Origin: Mastigamoeba balamuthi
Lineage: Eukaryota > Evosea > Mastigamoebida > Mastigamoebidae
DNA length: 64,000 nucleotides
Direction: 5' to 3'
Assembly: GCA_902651635.1 (NCBI GenBank)
Contig: CACRSC010000054.1
Coordinates: 282,158 to 346,157, forward strand
Under the pieces are notes generated by a model. It made no database searches and was not told the origin of the DNA. It saw only the letters and a list, made by a program, of their open reading frames with translations. Made by a program: the position numbers and the translations under genes. Position 1 is the stretch's first letter. The number at the start of each line of letters is the position of its first letter. Of the stretch, positions 52,724 to 63,178 are shown in pieces.

Positions 52724-53918
52724 ATGGACTTCCGGCAGGCAGTGACGGGCATCCCGCTGGGCACCAAGATCATCTCGGCGCTGGTCGTGGTCTTCGCGGT
52801 GCTCTCCTTCGTCGTCCCCACCCCCGAGAAGTTCTTCGCCATCAACCCCGCCCTGTCCGTCCCGCCTTCCTTGTCCCGTGCCCCAGTCCCCTCCTCACCC
52901 AAAACCCCCATCCAGGACCCTGCCACCCAGCATGCGCATCTGGACCATTTTCACGTCAAGCTTCTTCGAGCGTTCCGTGATAACCGTGCGGGGAAAATAT
53001 CTCCCGGGGAAAATATCGTGGCGACTGACGGGGAAGGGCCCACCCGATCCATGGGTTCCGCTCCGCCAGTCGGTGCTGGACGTGGTGGTGACGGTGGTGG
53101 CGGGCAAGTACCTGGAGACGTCGTGGGGGACGGTGGAGCTGGTGCGGTTCGTGCTGACGGTGGCGACGTTCAGCGGCCTGGGCGCCCTGACGCTCTCGAC
53201 GCTGGCGGCCGTGGCCCTGCGCGGGTCGACGGTCGCGCGCCGCGCGGACATCTGCGGGTACAGCGGCCTGCTGACGGCGTACCTGGTGGCCGTCAAGCAG
53301 CTGGCGCCCGACATGGAGCACCGCCTGCTGCTGCTGGGCGCCCTGCGAGCCCGCCACCTGCCGCTGCTCTGCGTCGCCGTCTGCGCGGCGCTCTCGCTCG
53401 TCAGCCGCGGCTTCCAGGCGCTCGTCATGTCGCTCTGCGGCCTCGGCGTCGCCTGGGCGTACCTCAGGTACTGGCAGCGCAGGCCCGGCGGCGCCGTGGG
53501 CGACAGGGGCGAGTCGTTCGCCTTCCACACGTTCTTCCCCGAGGCCGTCCAGGGCCCGCTGGCCGCAGCCGAGCGCCTGCTCTCCTCGCTCTGCTGCGGC
53601 CGCGGCGGCGCAGGGGCCGGCGGCGCCTCGCTGGCGGGCTCGCGGGCGTTCGCGGTGGCGCCCGCGGGGTCGAGCGCTGCGGACATCGAGCGGCGCAGAG
53701 TGCTGGCGCTGAGGGCTGTCGACCAGAGGCTCGCAGAGCTCAAGAACGCCCCCGACTCTGTCGCCGTCGACATCGACGCAGCCCAGCAGCCGCAGCAGCA
53801 GCAGCAGCAGGAGGCGCCCGCCAAGGCGCAGACGCCGCCGGCAGCAGCGGCAGCGGCGGGGGAGGGGTCGTCTCCGGCCCCCAAGGCGCCGAGCAGCGGC
53901 GAGCAGCAGACCAAGTGA
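52724..53918 (+). CDS. TMEM115: TMEM115 family rhomboid-like Golgi membrane protein
   Basis: Exons 52724-52854, 52931-52985 and 53070-53918; 344 residues. The family is a catalytically dead rhomboid-like multi-pass protein of the Golgi linked to retrograde transport. Visible: first helix (IISALVVVFAVLSFVV), WTIFTSSFFERSVI joined to TSVLDVVVTVVAGKYLETSW, which aligns gap-free with the animal protein, then YSGLLTAYLVAVKQLAP, a helical block, SWVYLRFYQR-like VAWAYLRYWQRR, FAFHTFFPE, and IERRRVLALRAVDQRL. The tail is Gln/Ala-rich. Intron 2 (52986-53069) holds two GGGAAAATATC boxes. Confidence 0.9.
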
Positions 53919-54481
53919 GGAGGGGAAGAGAGGCAGCGAGGAGCTGAGTCGAGGCAAGACATCGGACGCAGGCCCCGCGCCCACCCAAGAGGAGCAAGCC
54001 CCTCCCTCGGGCGAGAGAGGGGGCGGTAGCACACAGGCAGGACAGGAGGGGGTCGCTGGTGTCAAAACGAACGACTGGGGGAGTGTTCTATTACGTCGTG
54101 GGGGCGGGTGGGAGCGGGGCAGTTCGGGGAAAATGCGGGGAAAGAGGGTGTGACTGTCCCACCGAACCCGAACGTCTTAGACTATGGCGGAAGGCTGCAC
54201 CGCGGTGCAGGAGCCACGCCCGCCAGCGGCTAAGCGCAGCGCGCGAGCCGACGGCGCGCGGCCGCCGCCCGCAGCGCCGCGCCAGTGGCTCTATTGCATT
54301 TGTACACTCAGGGGAGAGGAGGCCGGACAGACACAGTAGTACTGAGGACACACGGGACACACGGGACACAGAGACAACGCGCACGGCACACACTGGCACG
54401 GAGCGGGACGCGGGGGCCCCTCTCCCGGGCAGGGGGGGAGCAGCCCAGGCAGAGGGCCCAGGGCGCAGAGCTGCTGCTCGG
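53919..54481. other. Convergent spacer with 16 bp palindrome
   Basis: 563 bp, GC-rich. CTGCACCGCGGTGCAG at 54195-54210 is a perfect palindrome. Short tandem copies of ACACGGGAC lie at about 54351-54372. No ORF of interest. Confidence 0.5.
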
Positions 54482-55010
54482 TCAGGCAAAGTCGGGGACG
54501 GGGTCCACGCGGCGGGCGACGAGCGAGCGGCGGAACGTCACGCAGAGGACGACGGCCTCGTAGACGCCCGGCAGCGCCACGAGGACGCCGATGACGACGA
54601 ACGGCGCCACGCGGGCGACGGGCGCGCGGCGGCCGAGCTGCACGAGCCCCGCGACGACGAGCGCCACGCCGATCAGCACAGCCGCCGCGCTCACCGCCAG
54701 CCGCTTCTTGAACCGGTGCACAAACGGCCGCGCCGCGTCCAGCGACATCCTCCGCCGCGACGGGAAGCTCGCCCTGCGCGGCACGGGCGCGGGAGAGACG
54801 TCACAGTTGCGTCAATAAACGGCGCAGGGCTGCAGATTTTGAATTTTTCCGCCACGAAATTCGGAGGGGCCGAGAGGCGGAGCGGGCGGCGCACTTGCGG
54901 AGCGGCGAGGGCAGCGAGACGCGCTCCGAGGCGATGATGGGGGTCTTGGGGGTGCCGGGGGCGTCGGCCGTGGGCGACATCTCGACGTTGTGCTGCTCCG
55001 AGCCCAGCAT
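54482..55010 (-). CDS. TMEM230: TMEM230/TMEM134 family small membrane protein
   Basis: Exons (minus) 55010-54895 and 54773-54482; 135 residues. Two hydrophobic helices (AVSAAAVLIGVALVVAGLVQ and VAPFVVIGVLVALPGVYEAV) follow a basic start, then a short C-terminal cytosolic tail ending DPVPDFA. The LPGVYE and the acidic-proline end are the family signature (PGFY and DIPDYDD in animals). TMEM230 works in synaptic-vesicle and endosomal trafficking in animals. The N-terminus carries TPKTP, a likely phosphorylation site. Family size (120-180) fits. Confidence 0.78.
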
Positions 55011-55824
55011 CCGGTTCTCGTGGTTGTGGGCGTCTGCGTGTGTGGGCGTCTCTGGCGGCGCTGTAACTCTGCTGATGTCGATTATTGGCCGGAGCAGAGA
55101 TTTATATATCCCCGCGGGTGACGTGTCAGTGACGTGTGCAGCGCGCGTCTGCCGGGCCGCTACTGGCGCTGTTGCCCTTGATTTAGTAGGCAGCATGGTC
55201 TGCAGCAGTTGAAGAGCACACAGGACAAAGAAAAACTGAGGAGTGCATCCTCAGAAGTCGAAAAACGATCACCCAGGCAAAGAACGCGTTCAGGCAGCGC
55301 CTCTGCCCTCAGCCGGGGCACCTACGCTGTCTCCTAAAAGGGGGGGGGGGAAGAATCCCCACTGCGGGCCACTTTCGCTCTGCTGGGTCTGCGGTCTCGG
55401 CTCGCCTGCCGTCGCCTTCCACAGTCACAAGCCTTATTTGAACATTGGGAGGCGCTGCCAGCTGACTCTTGCCGATGCTCGTTTCTTGCGCACCAAAACT
55501 TGCTAGTGGCATTTCCGACACGCCTACTTCATTAATCTCACGTGTGTGGCACTGTGGATTCCCCTTTCCGGGTCCCGTTTCCATTGCCATGCGTAGACAC
55601 AGGCGGGTGGGCCTGCGCCCGGAGTGCAAGTCTGCGGCGATGCCCTCTTGTGTCACACAATTCCGGCCGGGGGGGGGGCAACTGAGGTCGGGCGTAGCCT
55701 CATCAGAGAACTCGCGATGCGGAATAGCAGTGCATCTGTTTTTACCACAAGAGACAATGCCAGCCAGTCAGAGTAGCTCAGTGCTTTTCAAAATCAGGCC
55801 ACAACCTCGGTCCCTCAGTCATAC
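55011..55824. other. Intergenic region, no gene recognised
   Basis: 814 bp between divergent genes. There is a TATATATCC at about 55103 upstream of TMEM230, and G-runs at 55340 and 55668. No coding exon accepted. Confidence 0.4.
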
Positions 55825-58800
55825 ATGCGTTTCGCACGCGCTCTCGCTCTCGTAGCGGTACTCCTGAACACGGCACGGCCTCCTCCCACCTCAGCGCACA
55901 TGTCGCCTGCACCGCCCTGCTGACGCTGTCCTGCAGCTCTGCGTGACGTCGGCCTTTGGAGCCTACGCGTGGAGCAGGGGCCAGTGCACGATAGGCGTCA
56001 ACTCGAGCTCGCAGGTGGGCAGCGACACGCTCACCATCGGGGTCTCGGTGTCGGTCACGGCTCGGGCCAACATCGGCGTGCGGACCACCAAACGCTGCGC
56101 CACGGCGCCCCACAGAACGGGCCATTCGCACCTCATCCCCTTCCCACGCTGCCCTGGACGCAGGAGGTCATGGCCGTGTGCCTCGCCTTGCAGAGCGCGC
56201 AGTTGCCGCCGCCCTACAGCTTCGCAGCCCTCTTCTACGAGGACGAGAACAATGTCCCGTCGCCCCCCCGCCATTGGCTCGGAAAAGTTGAAGAGCACGT
56301 CGCTCTGACGCCATTCGCGGCATGCAGGTGGCCAACGCGCCCGCAGAGGCTGCCGCCATGGTGGGGTTCCCTGTGGTGGGCATCGTGGGATGCCGCACAA
56401 GCGGGATGACGGCGGCGCTGAACCCGCTGGTGGCGGGCATCCCCCAGTGCTCGCACTCCTCCATGAGCCCGACTCTCAGCAACAAGACCCTCTTCCCGCA
56501 CCTCCTCAGGACGCCGGCCTCGGACGCTCTGACCGCACGCCCCTCCGCTGCCCGCCTGCATTTGTGTTCACCACGACGAATGGCCCCACCTGAATGACAA
56601 TCCGAGGGGTTACTGCGGGCCCGTGCAGGCCTACTCGATGATAATGCTGCTGGCGCAGTACCGCGTGACAAGGATCGCAGCCATCGGCTCGGACGACAAC
56701 TACGGCCACGCGGGGATCGCGAACCTCAAGCTTTACGGGTCGAGGCTGAGCACACCCGTTCATATCGTCAAAGAGGTGTACTATAGTCCGCTCCTCAGAG
56801 TCCCTGCCACCTTCACCCAGCCGGTGCTCCTCCTCCGTTTCCCTCTCCTCCCCTCCTCCTCCTCTCTCTCTCTCCTCCCCCCCCTTCCCCCCCCACCTCC
56901 CCAACACGGAGCTCACCCAGCGCCCAATTTTCGCAGCTTCTGGACCTCAACTCCTCCGGGGTTGATACATACGTTGCGTTCTGCGTGCTCGACGTCAGCT
57001 ACCCGATGCTCGAACAGGTCCGCGTGCTGGACATGCTGCACAGGCCCAAGGCGTGGATCTTCGGCGCCAGCGGCACCGCCTTCGTCACCAACAGCGAGCT
57101 CGCAAAGACGTTCCCAGGCACTCCTCGCCAGCCAAATGACGCAGCTTTCCGGATGGCTGACCGACCGCTCCCTCAGCCCTGGCTCAGGTCGTCGGAGAGA
57201 ACACCACGATTGTCTCGCTGGTCACGGGGCTCGGCAGCGGACCTGTCAGGAGACAGTTCGAAGCGGACATGCTGGCCTTCGCCAACCTGACCACGCCGAC
57301 GTCGCTGCCGTACCTCGCCTACGATGCCGCAATGACGTTTGTCAACAGCATCAAACAGGTGCGGCCTCTGGCTCACCGATCTCGCCCTCTTAACATTTCC
57401 GTCGCCGTCCCTTGGCAGATGATCAGCAGAGGCCTGGACCCCTGGAACCACACCGCCCTCTTCGAGACGCTGATCGGGCTGCGGTTCACCGGGGCCACGG
57501 GGCCCGTGTCGTTTGACCAGAACGGCGACCGGTTCCTGACCATGACGATCAGCACGTGGCTCCCGAACCTCGGGGGGCAGCCCGACATCGGCAACTGGTC
57601 CATTGCTGGCGGAGTCTTCATCGACCCCCGGTATCAATTGTTCCTGCCGCCAGGGAGCTTCTCTGGCTCAGAAGCGGCAGCAGACGGGCTGCCTCTGGGT
57701 GCCGTCGTGGGCGGCGCTGTCGGGGGCACCGTGGCTTTGTTGGCCGTGGGCACTCTCGTTGTGGTCCTTCAGCAACGGTCGCGGAGAGCGCATCTCCAGA
57801 AGATTAACAAGGAGGCAAATACATTCTTGGTCCCTTCGGAGGAGATCGTTCTGGGCGAAGAGGTCGGCAGGGGCGGCTTCGGCGCAGTCCACAAGTGAGT
57901 AGTAATCTCAGAAAGGCCTCGAACATCGCATCCTGTGTTAACAGTACACCCTAGAGCAACGTGGCGCGGGACACAGGTGGCGGCCAAGATCATAATGGGC
58001 AGCAGGGCCAGGGAGGATGCAGCGACAAGCCAGCAGTTCAACAGGGAAGTCCGAGTCATGAAGTACGAAATCAATCCAGCGATACGCTCTCACGAAGGAA
58101 GCACACAAGGTCCTTGCGGCACCCTAATATTCTGCTGTTCATGTGTTATTCTCAAAACTACGAGAAGCTCATCATTGTCACTGGTACGAACTGCCTTTAT
58201 GATTGGCCCCCCGGTGCAGAACATACGACTGAACTCGAGCCAGAGTACATGCCATCCGGGTCACTGATGGATGTCCTGCTGGACGAGGTACAACCGATCA
58301 TGCTGAGGGAGCGCTTGTCCATCCTTAAGGACGTTGCTGCCGGGATGTCTTACCTGCATTCCAACAACCCCTGCATCCTTCACCGCGATCTCAAGAGCTC
58401 CAACATCATGGCACGCCGCGCGACCCACAAACCCATGTGCCCACGTCGTGGATGAATAGTAACAGCACCTGTGCTGTTCTCGCAGCTGTCAGTCAACATG
58501 CAAGCAAAGGTCTGCGACTTCGGCCTCACAATCTTCGCGCACAAGACCGCCAAGCCCTTGGGCACGACGGCCGAGGGCGACGTCGGAAGCCTGCTCTGGA
58601 GTTCTCCCGAAGTGCTTTCGGGCGAGCAGTTCACGACCAAGAGCGACGTGTATGCGTTTGGGATCATCGTGTGGGAGACGCTGGCCAGGCAGGTGCCCTA
58701 CAAGGACATCAACCCACTCGCTGTGGTCAACCGGGTGGTCCAGGAGAAACTGCGCCCTCAGATCTCAGGACCGCAATTCGGCAACGCCAAGCCCCTGGTC

Positions 58801-61230
58801 CGCGTCATGGAACAGTGCTGGGACCAGTCCCCCAGGTGTCACACCCGCCCCCTGCAGCTCGTGCACTACTAACTGCTGGTCACAATCACAGTCTTCGTCC
58901 GGCATTCACAGACGTCATCGGGCTGCTGGAGGAGGCATCGGAAAAGATGTCGGACACTCTGGTAACAACGGTTTCACCTCACGTGCTCTGACACATATTC
59001 TAGATAAGCGAATCGGAATTCAACTCTATAGTGCTCCCCCGGGGCAGAGTTGCACTGGTCTTCACTGGTATGAAGAATACAATGGGAACTTTGACTCATC
59101 ATTAGCACATCGCTGTCTTCAACAGATATCCAGCAGTCGACAGAGCTGTGGGAGACCAACAGCACTGTCATGAAGTCCTCGCTGTACCAGCACCATTATA
59201 TCATGCGCACTGCGTTTCGAAAGTGGAACGGGGTAGAGGTCAAAACAGAAGGTCTGTATCAGTAGCATCCGCAGACAACTCAGCAGCTGTTTCAGGTGAC
59301 GCCTTTATGATTGCCTTTCAGCACGTGTCAGACGCTGTGAGCTTCGCCGCTGAGGCACAGCAGCTTCTTGTCCAGGCCCAGTGGGACCCCAAGCTGCTTG
59401 AGCACCCCGCCTGTGCAGAGGTCAAAGATGGTGCGTCTGCACACCATCTCTCCTGGTATACCTGACAGGACTACGGTTGCAGCAAATGGTCACATAGTCT
59501 TCTGCGGTCTCCGAGTTCGAATGGGCATTCACGTAGGCGAGCCTGACATCGACGAGTCGACGGAAACAGGCATCAGCTTCTCCAAGAAAACCCGTGTTGA
59601 CTACATTGGGCCTGCTGTGAACAAGACAGCCCGCGTGGCAGCTGTCGCTAAGGTGCGCCAAACCGAGAGCCATTTGCATTCACCACATGGCGCCTCCCAA
59701 GGGTGGCCAAGTTGTGCTGAGCACCGCGGCCAGAGAGGACCTCGAAGCAAGCCTGGGCAAGGTCCTCCAATTCGGAGTGCCGCGCGACCTGGGCCCGGTC
59801 ACTTTCAAGGGGCTTAACAAGACAGAGAACATCCACGAGTTTGTAGTTGCCACCCTCGAGAGGAACTTTGACAGCCCCGGGTCCCAAGCCAGCAACCGTT
59901 CCTCCAATGCCCCCGGGTGTGAGGACCAGTCTTCCACAGGAAAGAGTCTCTCGGCGCGTCCCGATTTTGCACTGGTAATCGCACCCTTCCAGAGCCCAGA
60001 GTGTGCCTCTTGAGAATGACAGTGTGTGCAGGAATGCTATAACCGGCTTGCCAAGGAGAACAAGCCTCTGTGGATGATTGAGGCAAGCGAGATCAGCCAC
60101 GGCGATATTGTGCAGGGAAAGGGCAGCTTCGGTGTCGTGTACAAGGGGTGCGTCATTTCAGAGCACATTGCACACCATTTTCACGAGTCTGCACAGCACG
60201 TGGCGTGGCCAGACGGTGGCCATCAAGAAGTTCTTCCGGCAAAAAGTTGACAGTGTGACCCTGTATGAGATCGAGCACCAGATAAAGGAGATCGCCATCC
60301 TGGCCCAGGTCAGGAACCCTTGCATCCTGCTCTTTGTACGATCGATTTCCACTATCTGTCAGAATATTAATCAACCACCCAAACAGCTGGGAGCTTGCAT
60401 TGAGCCAAACAGCATGTTTATGTAAGGATCTTGACATTCTTCACATACTTCTCTTATTTCCGAATTCCAGTGTATCAGAATGGATGGATATGGGAAACCT
60501 CCATGTAGGTTCTGCATCCTATTCTAGTCATTCTGAACTTGTACAGGAGGTTATTAATGACAAGGCCATTTCCATGGAACAAGGACTTAATGTACTGACA
60601 TCTGTGTGCAATGGAATGGTCTACCTCCACATGTCAAATATCGTCCATCGTGATCTCAAGTCCAATAACATCCTGGTTCGCCACTTACTGTAATTTGGTC
60701 TCTTACGTTGGCATAACAGTTGAACAAGAAGTGGGACGTAAAGCTGTCTGGTACTGTGCCTTGCTGATAATAATATTGTACTGATACAGCAATTCAGATT
60801 TTGGCCTGGCCGCAATAAAAGAGACGAACCGGACCAATACAGTTTGCGGAACTGGTATTTCAGCACGGCAATGTACATTTATTAATCTTATTTCAGTGGG
60901 CTTGATGGCACCAGAAGTACTTCAGAATGGAATTTACTCTGAGAAGTCGGATGCATTTAGGTACTTCACACTTTTCAAAAAGTTCTTACTTATTATACCA
61001 GCTTTGGAATGGTCATGTATGAGCTACTAACCAGGTCATCGCCCTATCGTGGACTTTCTATGCTACAGATATCCAATGCCATAATGTCTGGGCAGAGACC
61101 AGAAATTCCTTCCTTCCTGGGATCATTCAGCAGCAAATATGTGCTGTTGATGAAGGCATGCTGGGATCATGAGTCTACTTCTCGTCCGGATTTCCACAAG
61201 ATCACTGAGCAGATCAACACAATGTTATGA
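55825..61230 (+). CDS. Receptor: PBP1 ectodomain - TM - TKL kinase - cyclase - TKL kinase
   Basis: One many-exon gene. Exon 1 (55825-55857) joined to 55937 gives a signal peptide ([19 protein letters not shown]). The ectodomain is a periplasmic-binding/ANF-receptor fold with [28 protein letters not shown] and [16 protein letters not shown], as in mGluR and natriuretic receptors. The membrane helix is at about 57700-57770. Kinase 1: [36 protein letters not shown]. Cyclase (about 59020-59890): RVALVFTD joined to [45 protein letters not shown]; both metal Asp, Asn and Arg are present. Kinase 2: [37 protein letters not shown], stop 61228. All catalytic residues are kept. An external ligand would drive cyclic-nucleotide and phosphorylation signalling. 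Exon joints inside are only partly placed. Base composition turns AT-rich in kinase 2. Confidence 0.82.
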
Positions 61231-61711
61231 ACCGAGCCCCTTCTGTTACCACCATTTACAAAGCACACTATACAATCCAATACTCTTCATACTCTATTTG
61301 GCAATTGCAATTCTGCACCTGAAAGTCGATCAGTTCAGTATGTTAAGAGTTAGAATATACATGTCTTCACATTTACAGGGAAGAGGAAAGAGACAATAAC
61401 ACCAACACCCTTATTTTGATATCAGACCTCTTAAATTCAATTGTGAAATTGAATCTAATGCTGGATCGCCTTTCTTTGCTGAAAGCTATACAGTAATATT
61501 ATCACAAACAGCTTCAGATAACGCTCTGGATTCATTCTGCAACTTTGCATGAATGTTCACTGCCTGGATAAGAGATACAGAAGATTCATGAATATGATTC
61601 TAAAATAGTAAGGATGCTTGTGATGGAATTACATTGCAAAATTTATGATTTAATCACTACTACAGTACGAATCTCAATCAACTTGCCCACCTAATTTCAC
61701 GAACACTTCAA
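61231..61711. other. AT-rich 3' flank
   Basis: Noncoding AT-rich sequence after the receptor stop. No feature seen. Confidence 0.4.
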
Positions 61712-62640
61712 TTGCTGAAATTTGGAATATCAAAAATGTTCAGAAGAGCAACAATGGAGGAGGACAAACAAATTCTGGCCAGGGTCAAATCCCAGCCCCC
61801 ACACACAGCCACAGTCCTCCGTAAGTCCCTTCATCTTCAGGCATTACTCTTCACTATTCACAGGCAATTGCATTCTGTTATTCCAAGTTTCAGACTCCTT
61901 TCTTCTTTAGGAGCTTGATCAAACCTGCGCCCTCTTCCTTAATGCAGGGATAGATTTGGGATAGAATGCATAAATCTTAGAAAAGGCTGGAGGCCTCTTC
62001 CTCAGGTAAAGTGAGCATCAGCAGCAATAGCATCATTAGGAAAGTGTTCCAAAACCAATCCTGTAACAATTCCAGGAAATGACCATCATATACTTCGGGG
62101 TGAGTATCCACTTTATACTATTTATACACATCAGTGCCCATTATGCAGAACCATAAAAACACTGAGCAGGATCATGATCCTTCCACTCCAATAGTATGAA
62201 CGAAAAATAAACTGTTAATACAAGTAACTCGATTTAATTTACCCCCCCCCCCCCTCCTACCCCAACGCCTCTGGCTCGAAAGAGCTCATCCCTCACTGGT
62301 AGCGGAACGGGAAATGAAGATATTTCTATTTCTAACTCTACATGTTTGTATGCAAAATTAAATCGAGTCAAGCCAGAGAGTTACTCTCTCAATTTCTTCC
62401 TTGGCTTTCATGTGGTGCACAGCTGATTTCCTTTGTTCCTAAGAGCCCAGATTAATGTGGGCTCTGGCTCACGATGCAAGAGAGCCAAAAACGACATCAC
62501 CTGCCTTCCCTGGCCAGCATTCAGCCATAACTTTAATGGAATCGAAAATTCCTGGGGAATCCTGAAGGCTAAGGTGACTGAGGCAATCTCTCAATCTATG
62601 AAGTCATTGGTGCGTTGCCTCAGAACAAAGTAGAAGTCGT
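61712..62640 (+). mobile_element. Tc1/mariner-type transposon remnant
   Basis: The clearest part is 62500-62600, reading LPWPAFSHNFNGIENSWGIL, the region around the last catalytic acid (Glu in IENSWG) of Tc1-family DDE transposases, where the intact motif is PDLNPIEN. About 750 bp upstream, RRATMEEDKQILARVKSQPP resembles the N-terminal helix-turn-helix. The intervening sequence is not open in one frame, so the copy is dead. The length fits a 1 kb transposase. ACAGTGCCTATCAAAAA at 62654 resembles a Tc1 inverted-repeat tip, but it faces away from this copy and I found no partner. Confidence 0.5.
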
Positions 62641-63178
62641 TCTCTCAGGGCATACTACAGTGCCTATCAAAAAGACCTCCCTGGTCAGATTTTTCGTTTG
62701 AAAATTGTAATTCCAACTTTGTTAACAGATTCAAAGAGAGAGAGTCATGAGAATGCTGATCCCTAAGGCTCGGACTTCAACTTCGCAGAGACCAGACTCC
62801 TCGATCTGCTCTATGTACCACGTCAGAAACTGCCACCGGAGTTTGAGGAACACATACGGGTCACTGGGGTCAATGGGGTGTTGGTTAAGCACACGGGAAC
62901 TGGGGTCCAGATCCATACAGTCTTCGATACAAATGAGGGTTCTGTCACTCTATTCCCGTCATCGAGGTCGCAAAGGTACAATTGGCTCGGACGAAATCCT
63001 GCTGGGTCTATACAATTGCCACTGCTATGACTACATGGCCCTCGACGATGGTCAGATGAACATGGTCCGGGTGGATTGACATTACGTTTACAAGGAGCTA
63101 GTGGACATCGTTTTTCCCGAGCCAAATGTCAAGGGGCTCACAGAAATAACGGTTGCTGAAGACCCAGGGGCCGTGAAC
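62641..63178 (+). other. Unassigned coding-like DNA
   Basis: Two open stretches: LLYVPRQKLPPEFEEHIRVT onward (about 62800-63030) and, in another frame, KELVDIVFPEPNVKGLTEIT onward (about 63090-63185). Both have ordinary protein composition but no motif I know. They may be parts of a degraded element or of a gene continuing beyond the window. Confidence 0.25.

Noticed and set aside
62654-62690. Tc1-like terminal inverted repeat tip
   Set aside because: Faces away from the transposase fragment and no matching opposite end was found, so it could be chance.
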